DNA from: Discostella pseudostelligera
Lineage: Eukaryota; Bacillariophyta; Thalassiosirophyceae; Thalassiosirales; Thalassiosiraceae
Reading direction: 5' to 3'
Length of the DNA stretch: 38,659 bases
Assembly (NCBI GenBank): GCA_036940085.1
Contig: JALLBK010003354.1
Coordinates: forward strand, 967-39,625
Below the pieces are notes generated by a model that saw nothing but the letters and a program-made list of their open reading frames with translations, was not told where the DNA came from and ran no database searches. The position numbers were made by a program, and so were the translations under genes. Below, piece by piece: positions 1 to 11,500 of the stretch (the first letter of the stretch is position 1; each line of letters starts with the position of its first letter).

Positions 1-2
1 AG

Positions 3-6
3 CAGC

Positions 7-55
<49 letters not shown>

Positions 56-56
56 G
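3..56 (+). repeat. CAG/CAA microsatellite coding polyGln
   Basis: Eighteen consecutive CAA/CAG codons, in frame with the kinesin. The tract sits immediately before the conserved segment that follows the P-loop helix in kinesin motors, so it is a polyGln insertion in a surface loop of the motor. The left boundary may extend outside the window. Confidence 0.9.
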
Positions 57-3000
57 CTAGGGATGATTCCACAATTCATCAAACACATCTTTCAACTTAT
101 ACATGATTCTCCATCGTCTGTGGAATATATCGTTCGATGTTCCTTTGTGGAAATTTATTTGGAACGGATATTGGATTTGTTGAATCCTAGTAATCGATCG
201 GTTTGCATTGCTGCTGCTTCTTCTTCTTTGGGAACTGCTGCTGCTTCTTCAAACTCCTTGGGTGGTGGTGGCGATGGTTTCATGGATAGCACAACTAGTG
301 GAGCGGACGGTGGAACCACCACCGAGGGAATTGGAGGAGGAGGAGGGGGAGGTGTGCATCTACTCAATGCCAGCGAGGCATGTTGCTACAATGCCTCCGA
401 CGTACTCTCCCTACTCGTACGCGGCAATGCCTGTCGAACGGTAAGCTCGACGAAACTCAATACCGACTCCTCACGATCGCATGCCATATTTATAGTCAAG
501 TTGGAACAGAAGGATTGTATTACGGGAATTACCAAGGTTAGTCAAGTACAGTTGATTGATATGGCTGGGTCGGAATTGGCTCGATCGACCGGCGCGGGAG
601 GAGGGACGAATGGGGAGGACGATGCCATACATCAAGAAGGGACCATGATCAATAAATCGATATCATTGCTCCATACGATTGTGAAGATGGTGGGGGAGAA
701 TCAAAATGGACAAAAACGCAATAAGGGTGGGGGTTCTGGTGGCGTCGTCGGTACTGATGGGAAAGGAGGAGGAAATGGAGGAGGAGGCATACAGGAACTA
801 CTCCCACCACCTCACCGACAATCCAAACTCACGCAATTACTCCAGGAGGTCTTTGGAGGAAATTGTCGCACCTCCATCATCCTAACAGCCTCGCCGGCAT
901 CCTACAATATTGCCGAAACAATCCGTACTGCCAAATTCGGTCAATTGTGCCATCGTGTGCATAACTACATCCAACCCAACGTGGAGATGTCTCCCCTCGA
1001 CTACCGAAAGTTATTAAATGATTCACAGAAAAAACAGGGATATTTGGTAGATTTGGTCAATGAATTGTCCGCGGAATGCTTTCAATTGAAACAAGATGCA
1101 AAGAAATCCACTTTTGATGAAGCACAGTACACGGGACCATTGTGGAAGACCATTGAGGCAATTTTAGTCGATGGGGCATCTCCGGTGGTGAATAAACTTT
1201 CGTCATCGTCTAAGTCTTCCTCGAGTGGTGGAGGTGGTGTGGGACAAGGACATCTCTTGGATTATACCAATACCGACACTGCTATAATTACCCTTGAAGA
1301 GGAACTGTCCAAAACACGTGACGAACTTGCACGCTCCATACTAATTCGACAAAAATTGGAAGATAGTACCGCAGAGCGTTTATCAGAGGTATCGGTCCTA
1401 CGGACACAAAATGATATCTACGCCTCGGACAAGAAGAAATTTATGCACGAGCTGGTGGTAATGAAGAATGAAATACGACATTTAACCCAACGAACGCAGG
1501 AGGTTGAACATAATTTACGAACAAGTCAATTTCGTGAGTACGAGGCTACGGTCTTCCTACGTCAATTCCGCCGGTTTTATCGTAGGCTGTTGCGGAATAA
1601 GGCTCATCAAGGCACGGGGAAGACTTCGGATGTGATTGAACGAGTGCCTGGCGTTCCCGACTTGAATGATTTAATTGACGTGGATAGTCTATTGCTCGAG
1701 GCCGGTCTGATTGAGGATTCGGAATTGCATGATGATACCGCCACGGGAGCGTATCGGCCAAGTGCCCAGGCATTAACTCGCAGTACCGACGCTGCCAATA
1801 AGGCATGGAAGGAGGCGGAATTGCTTGGGAAGGTTTCGGAAGTGGAAGCATTCGATCGTTCGGCTTCACGTGTGCTGGGTGGGTACAAACAAGTGAATTA
1901 TCGAAAGGGTGATGCCGATGATAATGAAGATGGCATAATAATTCCCAATGGTCAATCGATATCCCATCGGCAACAATTCTTAAGCACCCCCGCTGGACGA
2001 TTGACAACCATGCACGAACGAGACTTGGAACGTGATCTCCTCTCGGCAACCGAACGATGCATCGATCTCCAAGTGGCCTTGAATGAAGAGAAGTCCAACG
2101 TGGAGATTTTAACCAACCGTGCGGGGAATGCCAACAAATTGAAATTTGCCCAGGAATGCACTCGTCTTAAGCAACAACTTGACAAGAAGACCCATGACCT
2201 CCAGGCGATCATATGGAAGATGAATGAACTCCATCTCATCAACAAGACATATAATGAGAAAATGAGTGCGAGAGAGCATCATGTCACGTATCTTGAAGAG
2301 AATCTCGTCGAGTTGCAGAGTGCGTACCGCACATTGATCTTGGAACGACAGGACGCCGAGGGTGCATTGCGATCGGAGTTGGATAATTTGAAGGTATTGG
2401 TCGATGCGATGACGGTACCATTGTGGCAGTTTGGGGAGTGTGGTACGGCTGGTAAGACATTGACGAGTCGGATTCGTTTGCCAGTGTGTGGGCAGGATGG
2501 TATGGACGTGTATGAGGATGATGACGACGACGGTGATGGTGTCGAAAGTCTGGAGAGTGCGGAGGAATCAGTGAATTCGTTGGATGAAGAAGACGACGAC
2601 GACGACGAAGAGGAGGAAAGTGAGGAGGAGGCGGAATTGGAAGACACGGACGCAGTAGTAGCCTCTGGTGCGAAAAAAGCCGTGGTGCCTGTGCGGGAGG
2701 CATCGACGCAGACCGATATTCCCTTGGGTGAAAAGGGGACCGTGACGGACAACACCATGGAGACTATTCCACCTCGTGCTGTTCCACAAGCCCCACTTCG
2801 TCAAATCAACACCGCTACGACGACGATATCCTCCTCCACAGACGATACTGCGGCAAAGATAGTGAAACGAGGCAATCTTTCACCAGCTGCCACTACTGCC
2901 CCAGACGAAGCAGCAAGTCTCCCATCCAAACTCAATCGTATGGACATCTCCGAAACCAATGTTTATCCTCCTCCTTCTTCTTCTTCCTCCTCGTACTATA

Positions 3001-3269
3001 TTACTGACAAAAATGCCAATGGTGGTGATAATGACGAGGATGAATATTATGACGATGACAATGATGAATATTTGTATTATGGCGCCATGCCCCAAACGGA
3101 CGAACCACGTCGACATGTTCACAAATTTGGTTATATGATTCGACCGGCAGTGTTGAAGGAATCTTCGACCAACAACAATACGACGACCTCGAATAGTAGT
3201 TTGAGCAGTCAGAGTCTCAAGTCGTCGTCATTGGATAAGAGTGCACGATCGTCTTCGGTGAAAATGTAG
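3..3269 (+). CDS. Kinesin heavy chain, motor domain (5' end outside window)
   Basis: Microtubule-dependent ATPase motor. The frame is open to the left edge: about 18 Gln codons, then Leu-Gly, lead into the Met at 63, so that Met is internal and the P-loop lies upstream. Counting from Met63, the kinesin core shows the helix and strand before loop 8 (residues 4-42), switch I NTDSSRSH (133-140), switch II LIDMAGSE (164-171), the NKS helix (about 199-210) and HRQSKLT (251-257). It ends in a GGNCRTS...SPASYN...FGQ segment, which most resembles kinesin-1. A neck and coiled-coil-like region follows (about 400-530 and 640-790), then a very acidic stretch (about 820-860) and a Ser/Thr-rich tail. Gly-rich insertions (residues 66-97 and 215-245) interrupt motor loops. 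No introns are needed. It converges on the minus-strand gene ending at 3423. The motor assignment is secure; subfamily and cargo are not. Confidence 0.93.
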
Positions 3270-3422
3270 GCAATGTATTCATAGGGGTGGGATAGGAGTA
3301 GATGGGGAGTTGTTGCCACAGGAGAAAATGTAGTCTTACTTTTAATCATCTCTATCCGAACCTACATATTATTTCTCTCTCTTCAATAATACTATACTCT
3401 ATTGTATACGGATATATATAAG

Positions 3423-5033
3423 TCATTCACATCCATCAAGTTCCAAATCAAATGCCCCCACATCCTCTTCATCATCATTATCATTGTCCACATCCTCAGT
3501 ATCATGTTCTAAATTTTGAGATTGTGATGATGGTGGTGGTTGTGGAGGGAGTGCCAGTAGTGGCGGAGGTGGTGCCGACGACCAATTATTGGTATCGCCA
3601 CTCTCTTGTCCTCGTTGCACCAACACTGAATTTTCATACTCATCCACATCATTATTGTCATTTTCATTGGTGTTGTTATTATCGTCGTCGTCGTCGTTCA
3701 TGAATGGAGAGTCTATAGTGTTCCCATTATTAAGTACTCCCCTGCTGGTTCGGGAGGAGGATTCCATGTCTTGTTGTTGTTGTTGTTGTTGTTGTTGCTG
3801 TTGTTCATGATGATGTTGCTGTTGCTGTTGCTGTTGCTGACCATGGTAGTTCGGACGAGAAGGAGGAGGAGAATGATGATGGTTCTGCTGTTTCATTCGT
3901 CGCAATATATCCAAGGCGGTTAAGGAACTACTTAGACAGGATGTATCTTCCATCATCATTCTGGTTGGGGATGTAGTAGTATTCGCCGCCATGGCACTAT
4001 TGTGTTGTGGTAGTGCATTTGTTTGTTGTTGTTGTTGTTGTTGTTGTGTAGATTGTTGCCATGGTTGACTACTACTACAATTAAATCGATTCTGTTGTTG
4101 TTGTTGTTGTTGTTGGTACTGATGTCGTTGTTGCTGTTGATGATGAAACGCCAACAATCTCGATTCACGCAATGAGCCATAATATTGCACATTCGATACA
4201 GCTCCTCCTCCTGCCGCTGCTGCTCCTCCCACCGACGATGAATTTGTACCAGCATTCGTACCAGCATTAGTAGTCTTGGTTGTTGTGGACACGACACTTT
4301 CCGGCAATGTCACCACTGGCATTACATTGATTAAATGGGATGGTCCCACTCCTCCTTGAGATGATAGCAACGGTGCTCTTAGTGGATGATGATGGCGATT
4401 ATGGTGGTGATGAGAATGAGTAGGAAGTGACATGGCTCCTCCGACAAAATGAGAATGGGTATTGCTATTGATTCGATTATGGATGTTATCGTGGTTGTGG
4501 TTGTTGCCAATGTGATGATGGTGGTGATGATGATGATGATGAATGTCAGTGTAGGTGGTCGATGGTCGATGGAGCATGTTTGTTGCTGCTGCTGCTGATG
4601 CGGTTGCATCTCCGTATACTGCCGCAGCTGCTGCTGGCAGTGGTTGAAGTGAAGATGATGCAAAGGAGGACGAAGAAGCCGATGCCGCTGAGGTGGAAGA
4701 CGAATAGAGATGCAATCCCTCCAATGCCGCGGATAGTGCCGAGGGTGTTCGTGCTGGTATTGCTAGTGGCGGCACTGCTGCTGCTGCTACTGCTTCTTCT
4801 TCTACTGCTGCTACTTCTGATTCTGAAAGTGATGTTGTCGCTGCTTCAAGTGTTGCTGTCACTGCTGGTAATGGTAATGGTGCCGCCGGGGGGTGAATAA
4901 TATTATTGGCAGACACTGCCGTCGCTAACTCTGCCGCCGATGATGATGACGACGACGACGATGACGTTGGCGCGGAGCGACCCCCAGATCCTCCTGCTGC
5001 CCCATCATCAGCATCATGCTCACTGTCATTCAT
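3423..5033 (-). CDS. Low-complexity Q/H/N/S-rich protein, unknown function
   Basis: Single-exon frame of 536 residues; I recognise no family. The N-terminus is acidic, then Ser-rich (residues 23-33) and Ala/Pro-rich. A His run of about ten lies near residue 165, and several polyGln blocks lie between about 295 and 420. A short non-repetitive stretch (about 350-380, around SSLTALDILRRMKQQ) looks like an amphipathic helix. The last 80 residues are rich in Asp, Asn and Glu. Such composition is common in diatom transcriptional or RNA-binding regulators, but no DNA- or RNA-binding domain is visible. It starts 565 bp from the divergent Paf1-like gene and ends 153 bp from the kinesin stop. Codon periodicity is hard to judge because of the repeats, but the long uninterrupted frame supports a real gene. 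Confidence 0.6.
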   Translation of the reverse strand: MNDSEHDADDGAAGGSGGRSAPTSSSSSSSSSAAELATAVSANNIIHPPAAPLPLPAVTATLEAATTSLSESEVAAVEEEAVAAAAVPPLAIPARTPSALSAALEGLHLYSSSTSAASASSSSFASSSLQPLPAAAAAVYGDATASAAAATNMLHRPSTTYTDIHHHHHHHHHHIGNNHNHDNIHNRINSNTHSHFVGGAMSLPTHSHHHHNRHHHPLRAPLLSSQGGVGPSHLINVMPVVTLPESVVSTTTKTTNAGTNAGTNSSSVGGAAAAGGGAVSNVQYYGSLRESRLLAFHHQQQQRHQYQQQQQQQQNRFNCSSSQPWQQSTQQQQQQQQTNALPQHNSAMAANTTTSPTRMMMEDTSCLSSSLTALDILRRMKQQNHHHSPPPSRPNYHGQQQQQQQQHHHEQQQQQQQQQQQDMESSSRTSRGVLNNGNTIDSPFMNDDDDDNNNTNENDNNDVDEYENSVLVQRGQESGDTNNWSSAPPPPLLALPPQPPPSSQSQNLEHDTEDVDNDNDDEEDVGAFDLELDGCE

Positions 5034-5598
5034 TGTTCCTCTATTATGAAGCTATGGCTATGGAATCTATTGATGAACGAGATGTTCAATGTCGTCGTCG
5101 GTGCGGTAATAGTATTATAGAGGTGAGGGACGGGTGGATTTGGCAACGAGTGGGAATGCATGCACCAGGCACCATGGTCCGGCGGCGGCACGGTGGATTT
5201 TGGATCTTTTTGGGTGCACCTTTTCCTTCGAAGAAGTTCGACGGTGCAGGCTACCTGGATCTAGTCTGTCCGTCGACGGAGACTCACACTGCCACGTGGC
5301 ACTTCTTTGTCTCCTTGGGCCACGTGGAATATCACCTAAGTACACCGTCCGCCGCCGCAAAGCAAGAGCAAGTACAAGGTACAAGCAAGTAGTAACACAA
5401 CAAGCGCACCCACCAAAGCAAGGCGAAAGCGATCATTGCATCAATGATCAAATAATATTGACGACGACGATACATAACAATATCAACTTCAGCATTAACA
5501 TTCATCTCCCCATACCCAAACATTACATCCATCACCCTCCACACCCCTCCCAGCATAACATTTAGAATTGCGAACAATACTTTAGAAATAATAATATA
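5034..5598. promoter_or_regulatory. Divergent intergenic region (gene 2 / Paf1-like gene)
   Basis: A 565-bp gap between two start codons on opposite strands, so it must hold both 5' flanks. I see two CACGTGG (G-box-like) hexamer contexts near 5294 and 5321, and a perfect inverted repeat at 5431-5449. No TATA box stands out. Short open frames here have no recognisable protein features. Confidence 0.45.
5431..5449. repeat. Inverted repeat, 8-bp arms
   Basis: GATCATTG and CAATGATC separated by CAT, a perfect 8-bp inverted repeat in the divergent promoter region. It could be a binding site for a dimeric factor; function is unknown. Confidence 0.4.
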
Positions 5599-7644
5599 AT
5601 GGAGGACGAAATCGATCGCGACAACGAACGGCATCGTCGTGAGGAATTGGAACGGCGTGCCAAACGCCACAAGGCACGGGATGAAAAGGCATCTTCGGGT
5701 GCTGCAGCTTTGGGAGAGAAGGAACGAAAGAGGAAGGAGCATGCTGCACGAATATTGGCTGCTCAGCGCGGCAGCAGTGGCGGCAAGCCCAAGCTCCCCC
5801 CACCCTCTTCTAGTAGTAGCCGCCGCAGTAAACATGGTGCACCCTCCTCCACCTCCTCTTCAGCAGCAGCAGCAGCAGCAGGAGGATCCTCCATCTTTCA
5901 ATCACTCTTCGCCGAACGAGCGCTTGGTTTTTCTATATCGTTTGCTTTTCGGAATGCCCCACCTCGTCCACCGGTAGGACCAATCTTTGTTGGATTAGGG
6001 TTGGAGGGAGAATTGCAGAAATGGACACGGTATAAAAAGAGTGGCAGTGGTGCAGCAACCGGTGTCGGGGTAGGAGGAGTTGGAGCTGGTGGCATGGGAG
6101 CAGGTAGTGGTGGTGGAGGGGGGATGAATGCCGTCGAGAAAAACTATCATTGGAAATTGCATTCTGACCTACTATTATTCAATGGGAGTTTGCACCGGCA
6201 GATATTACCAGGGTGTGCTATGGATTATGAGGGGTGCTATTTGAGTGTGGATGGCAAGAATGCAACTGCTGCAACAACTGCCGCTGCGGGTAGTGGTGGA
6301 GTGGGGGGAGGAGAAGGCAAGTCGTCATCGACTACTTTGGGAACATCCACCACCGCATCCGCCAATCCAGTAGCCAAGGCGGCGACGACCGTCCTTCCAC
6401 CAGAAGATGAGGCATTAATCAATTGGAAGGGTAGTTTGGGTGATACCGCCATGGAGGTATTAACCACCAAGCAGGATAGGGCACGTGCCGCGGCTCGATT
6501 GGCCATATCGCAGGGTAAGTCTACCCTCTTCCCTACCGCTGCCAGTGTTGTCGTCGGTGGTGCTGCTGCTGCTGCTGCTGGCGGGGGGGGTATCGGTGGA
6601 AGTAATGTTGGAACATCATCCTCCACCTTCCGTCTCAAGAAACATCATCTCCAATCACGCATCCTTGATGAGAAGACGCCCAATTTTATGAAAAAGACTA
6701 CTTACCTTACCAATGATACCACGAGTGTGCATCGGTTTACATCCTTGGCATCGACTCAAGTCCAAAGAGCGAAGGATATGGATATAGCATTGAAAGAGAA
6801 GAGGGATAAGTACAATATTGGTGAGATGATTGAGAAGGGATTCCGGGAGGCGAATAATGATAATACCGACAATGCTACTGCTGCTGGGAACAATAAGCGG
6901 AGGAAACGAGTGCATCCCATCACGAAGCAGGAGGTGCATGCCGTTTGGGATGTACCATTATTGCCCGATGTGTCGACATGGGGGCATACGTTTACACATG
7001 TGGTGATGGACAATCCACCCAGGAATATTGGTGCTACTACAACGACTACTGCATCGAATAAGAAGAGAAGTGCCACTGCAAGAGCGGCGGCGGCGGCGGG
7101 AGCATTCAAGATTCCACAATTGAACAAGGCCATTGTGGCTGATGTTACCAAGCATGCATCCAATGCTCGAATGGAGTGTACCGTTTGGGTTCCTTCCACT
7201 ACTACTACTACTACTACCAAAACCACTGCTGATGGCAAACCCGTGGCCACTGCTACAGATGCAAATGCCGATGGCAAATCCGCCACCACTCCTACATTAT
7301 ATTCTGCATTACAAAAGTATGATTTGGATGTCATTCCTCTCCGCGATCCAAGTTTGCCACCGGTCCATCATGTATGGACTATTTATTTGAATAATGACGA
7401 TGAGAAGAAGTCGTATGCGGGATATCATAGTATTGGTAGTCGTGTCCAATTGTCGTTGGGTCGTCCTGTCATTGTTGGTGGTGCAGGTGGCGGAGGAGGT
7501 GGTGGAGGAGGGGCTATGGGTAAGGGAGCGGCAATTACTACACAAAAAGTCTCCCATCGCAGTTTGAAAGAACGTGAAAAGAAGGATTTGGAAATGAAAA
7601 TGACCTTGGTCGATGTGGATTTGGCGGAGAAGTATGGATTGTGA
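5599..7644 (+). CDS. Probable Paf1 subunit of the Paf1 elongation complex
   Basis: Predicted 681-residue nuclear protein, single exon. Paf1 scaffolds the complex that travels with RNA polymerase II and promotes H2B ubiquitination and H3 methylation. The N-terminus (1-60) is charged and basic. A segment around residues 108-140 (FAFRNAPPRPPVGPIF...) resembles the N-terminal Paf1 motif that ends in P-x-P-x-x-P-x-F. The middle (about 355-410) contains DEKTPNFMKKTTYLTND and then a helix with QVQRAKDMD, which matches the Paf1 'WLRKTxYLTN ... QxxRAxDID' pattern as I remember it. The C-terminal part (about 570-625) ends with a YxxIGSRVQLSLGRP segment like the end of the Paf1 fold. Long Gly/Ala/Ser/Thr insertions separate these blocks. 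The acidic tail typical of animal Paf1 is missing. Family assignment is from recalled motifs and is moderate. Confidence 0.6.
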   Translation: MEDEIDRDNERHRREELERRAKRHKARDEKASSGAAALGEKERKRKEHAARILAAQRGSSGGKPKLPPPSSSSSRRSKHGAPSSTSSSAAAAAAGGSSIFQSLFAERALGFSISFAFRNAPPRPPVGPIFVGLGLEGELQKWTRYKKSGSGAATGVGVGGVGAGGMGAGSGGGGGMNAVEKNYHWKLHSDLLLFNGSLHRQILPGCAMDYEGCYLSVDGKNATAATTAAAGSGGVGGGEGKSSSTTLGTSTTASANPVAKAATTVLPPEDEALINWKGSLGDTAMEVLTTKQDRARAAARLAISQGKSTLFPTAASVVVGGAAAAAAGGGGIGGSNVGTSSSTFRLKKHHLQSRILDEKTPNFMKKTTYLTNDTTSVHRFTSLASTQVQRAKDMDIALKEKRDKYNIGEMIEKGFREANNDNTDNATAAGNNKRRKRVHPITKQEVHAVWDVPLLPDVSTWGHTFTHVVMDNPPRNIGATTTTTASNKKRSATARAAAAAGAFKIPQLNKAIVADVTKHASNARMECTVWVPSTTTTTTTKTTADGKPVATATDANADGKSATTPTLYSALQKYDLDVIPLRDPSLPPVHHVWTIYLNNDDEKKSYAGYHSIGSRVQLSLGRPVIVGGAGGGGGGGGGAMGKGAAITTQKVSHRSLKEREKKDLEMKMTLVDVDLAEKYGL

Positions 7645-8128
7645 TTATTGTGTAGCAACATGCATGCAGGAAGAGGCAGTCGAGAAGCGGAGGATATTGC
7701 AGGGGTGAACAAAGGGAAGTCTTGCTTACAAGCGAGAGCAGAATGTGAGAGAAATCTGTATTGGTGATGTGCGATGAGGATGGATACATAATCGTTAATG
7801 ATGTGCTTATGATTAATTCTCGATGTTCACACCAAGTTGGCGTCGAAGGCACCTTCACCTCTAACCTCTACTCTAGCACGAGCATTCAAGAATTCGGAAC
7901 ACGTCGGCAGCGACAAGGACAACAATATAGTTGTACCACACATGATAGTCATCAGATGAAACAACATCGCCATCATCTTCTCAGGTGTCTTGAAGCTAAG
8001 TAGCTGTCATAGTGTTGCGTCGATTGCATTGCAAGACATTGATCGGCATCATCATCGGTATCCATCGGTAATCGGTGTATGCATACAACTCTGACGGCTC
8101 GACTCGATAATTATTGGCGGGAGGATAA

Positions 8129-8140
8129 TTTGGCGGGAAA
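8129..8140 (+). promoter_or_regulatory. E2F/DP-like site TTTGGCGGGAAA
   Basis: Matches the E2F consensus on both strands (TTTSSCGC; reverse strand TTTCCCGCC). It lies 426 bp upstream of the ATG at 8566, within a cluster of related motifs. Functional status is inferred only. Confidence 0.45.
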
Positions 8141-8346
8141 TCGTACCGGCGGCAGTTTGGCGAGATTGGCTCGGTAAAGCTAGGTTATTTGGCGAATATC
8201 CATCGAATTCACAAGTACAAATAATCGCCAAACTCTACCCGGGCCGATCTACGAAGGGACACAAGATCGATGCCACAAAGTGACCAACGACCCCATGCGG
8301 GAAGTGTGAATAGAACAGCCATTAATCATTTTCTCCCCTACTGCAC

Positions 8347-8361
8347 TTCCCGCCAAAATTT
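8347..8361 (-). promoter_or_regulatory. E2F/DP-like site, opposite orientation
   Basis: TTCCCGCCAAAATTT. It is about 205 bp upstream of the ATG at 8566 and in reverse orientation to the site at 8129. The identical 15-mer recurs at 28304-28318 in another promoter region. Confidence 0.4.
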
Positions 8362-8565
8362 CATCCAGCCTCGGCTGTGCTTTTATTGGACTTCTCCCGC
8401 GCGCGGCGACGATAATTATTATCAATTGAATGAATTGGATACGATTACGATTCATCCATAGAGGCAACCAATAACACGACGATCATTCATTGAAATCATA
8501 GAATAGACAAAGTGGCGCGTGATATCATTAATAAACCGCACATTATTTGATTGAAAAGACCCATC

Positions 8566-11500
8566 ATGACGAAATTCTTTTCCACCGCGTCGGCAGCGAC
8601 CAAGGTGGCATCGCTCGTCGTCGTCGCTGTCGTCGTCGTCGTCGCGTCGACGGTACTACTGGTAGTCTACAATACCAATTCTACTGCTTGGCACGATGCA
8701 ACAAGATCAGAAGCAGGGGCGATTGCTGGCAATAAGAATCACCATGGCCTATATTCTGCATCGGTGAACTCCATCGCTCAACAACGACAGCTGCAGCAAC
8801 AATTGCAACAACAACTCTGGCACCAGCGGCGATGGCGGCAGAGGAGGCGAACTCAACAATCTGGCAGTATGGCGGGGGGAGAAGTGACCGTGGGCGGATG
8901 GCACAATTATGATGCTGACACTGCTTCTATTTCGCCCACCACCCATACCTCCAATACCAATACCGATCATCACGACACTGAAAATCCCCTGTACGAAACA
9001 GAAACGACACCGATTGACAACGACAATAATAATGAACAACTGTACTCCTCCTCCCCATTCCATCCACGTCAATACACCGGCACTGGCACATCGTATATGC
9101 ATTACAAACATTCGAAAGAACAAGATACCGATGGATATACGACGTTTCCACCGACGTATGCCCCCATTGTGCAATATTCGGGGTGGTTCCAGCCTACCCT
9201 GGGTCCATCACTATTGGAGAATGAAAGTAGTAATGAACCAACTTTGGCTCCGTCCATGGGGCCTACTCTGATTCCGAGTCGAAGTCCGACGAAATATCCT
9301 ATTATGATTACTTTGGAGCCTACCAAGGAGGAGAAAGAAGATGATGATGATGATGATGATGAGGAAGAGGAGGAAGTAGAGAATGAATGGTTGAAAACAG
9401 ATGAACCGACCATGGTACCAAGTTTGGCTCCCATTACCGAACCGACTGGTAGTCCAAGCAAAGTTCCGACATTGGGGGTAAGTTGCACGTATAGTTTAGC
9501 TGCTTGTATGAAGTTATTGTGGAGCTGGAGAAGGAAATGCCTTTTGTTTGGTCGAGAGTTCAGTTGTTGTTTTGTTTGTTCAGTTTTGCGCAGCTCTCAT
9601 GGTTTACTAATATGCAATTCGTCTTCTTCTTCTATCCACTGTTCGTCATCCCCTCCCCCCTCGTCGCGCCTTTATCAATATCACCATCGTCTCCATCTTT
9701 ACATTTCCATCCTTCATCCATCACCATCCAATAATAATTCAACAGCCAAGCATTACCCCCACCCGCTTTCCCAACAAAGAACCATCGAAGGAACCCACTA
9801 AGGGCGAAGAAGACGACGACAACGAAGACGAGAATGAGAAAACACTACGTCCAAGCAGTAGTCCTGAATTATCTCCCACCCTCTCACCATCCAAATCATC
9901 GACATCCAAACCCATTTCCACCTTTTCGGCTACCAAACCTACTGAGAATGAGGGTACCTTCTACTGTGGAACGAATGTGTACGAGGCACGTCAATGCAAT
10001 GGCACGCCTTGTCCGAATGGAATCTCCGATTGTCCTACTGGATTTTGTTATGCCGTATCAGAATGTTTGGATAGGGGAGAGCCTCAGCAGACGACGACGA
10101 CCACCACGACATGGACTACTACGACGACAACTCCGGAAGAGGAAGAAGAGGAGGAAACGTCCGAGCCATCATTGGCACCTGCCATACTCCCCACGTCTAT
10201 GGAACCATCCCATTCTCCCATTACACAACTTACCATTGATGATTATTACTGTGGAGGCAATTACATTGAAGCAGCTACCAGCTGCAATACTCCCTGTCCT
10301 ACCGGATCTCCCACGGAATGTCCCAACAATATGAAATGTTATGCGGCTACGGGATGCAGCGACAACGAAGATGATGTTGTAGTACCTATGACAGAAGAAT
10401 TGTCACCATCGGCATCACCCTCCAAACCACCCTCGTTCTCTTCTCCCGATTCGTTCTACTGTGGATCATCCTTCCAAGAGGCAGCCGGATCCTGCAACCT
10501 CCCCTGTCCTACTGGATCTAGTTCAGAGTGTCCACCCAATATGGCATGTTATGCCAATACTCCCTGTCAAGACAAGGGTGGATTCTATTGCGGAACGAAT
10601 ATTGTCAACGCTAGCGCATCCTGTGATCAACCCTGTCCAGGTGGATTGGATTCCGAATGTGCCATGGGATTGACATGTTATGAGACTCAAACTTGTCAAC
10701 AGCGAGTACCTCCTCCCACGACGCCCAGCAATCAAGAACCCAAGGTACCCAATGTCGAGGATGGATCCAAATATTGCGGTACTTCGTACGAACATGCCTC
10801 GACTACCTGCACTCAACCCTGTCCTCATGGCAAGGACGATTGTCCCGATGGTATGTCGTGCTACGCACATACTCCCTGTGAAGAGAAGAAGTCTTTTTAT
10901 TGTGGATTGTCATGGAACAATGCCGCCTCGAGTTGTCAATTGCCCTGTCCTTCCGGGAATGATGACGATTGTCCCAAAGGAACCCATTGTTATGCCTATA
11001 CTACCTGTGATAAGACGGACAATTTCATGTGCGGTACTACCTTTGAGGAGGCGAGTACATCTTGCAATACACCATGTCCGAGTGGGAAGAGTTCGGATTG
11101 TCCTGAGGATATGAGTTGTTTTACACATACTACGTGCACTCCTCCACCTACTACTTCTACGAATGACCCGATGGGTGGTGGTGATGACATTACTAATTTG
11201 GCAAGTCCTCCCAATGATGCTGGAGATGGAGAACCATCGACGACTACTACTCCCGAAACCACCAATGCTACTACTCCTACTTCCACCCCTGAAGAGTACA
11301 TTCCCGGTGACTCGTACTACTGTGGTATATCCTTCCTCGATGCTTCATCGACATGCACACATCCCTGCCCATCCCGTTCTGATAGCGAATGTCCCAACGG
11401 TGAGCAGTGTTATGGGGACACACCCTGTCCTACACGTGAGACGTATTATTGTGGAGCGAATTTGAATGAAGCATCGAGTATGTGCGATCATCCCTGTCCA

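Larger units (their letters stand above)
7645..8565. promoter_or_regulatory. Intergenic region upstream of the giant repeat gene, with E2F-like cluster
   Basis: A 921-bp gap between the Paf1-like stop and the ATG of the giant gene. It has no convincing coding sequence. The 5' part must hold the Paf1-like 3' UTR. Six TTTGGCG-type motifs lie between 8114 and 8361: 8114-8122, 8129-8140, 8156-8164, 8188-8196, 8225-8232 (reverse) and 8347-8361 (reverse). The one at 8129-8140 (TTTGGCGGGAAA) is a textbook E2F/DP-type site. A GCGCGC run lies near 8399. Confidence 0.5.

Noticed and set aside
1546..2758. Minus-strand frames of 93-167 codons opposite the kinesin
   Set aside because: They lie entirely antisense to the kinesin coiled-coil coding sequence and lack coding character of their own.
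3956..4900. Overlapping frames rich in Leu, His or Asn on both strands
   Set aside because: They are other-frame readings of the Q/H/A homopolymer tracts of the minus-strand gene 3423-5033.
9739..9936. Minus-strand Ser/Gly-rich frames opposite the Pro-Thr linkers (also 9102-9488, 14398-14874 and 17393-17803)
   Set aside because: They are antisense shadows: PT/PS/EP linkers read as Val-Gly/Ser-rich sequence on the other strand.
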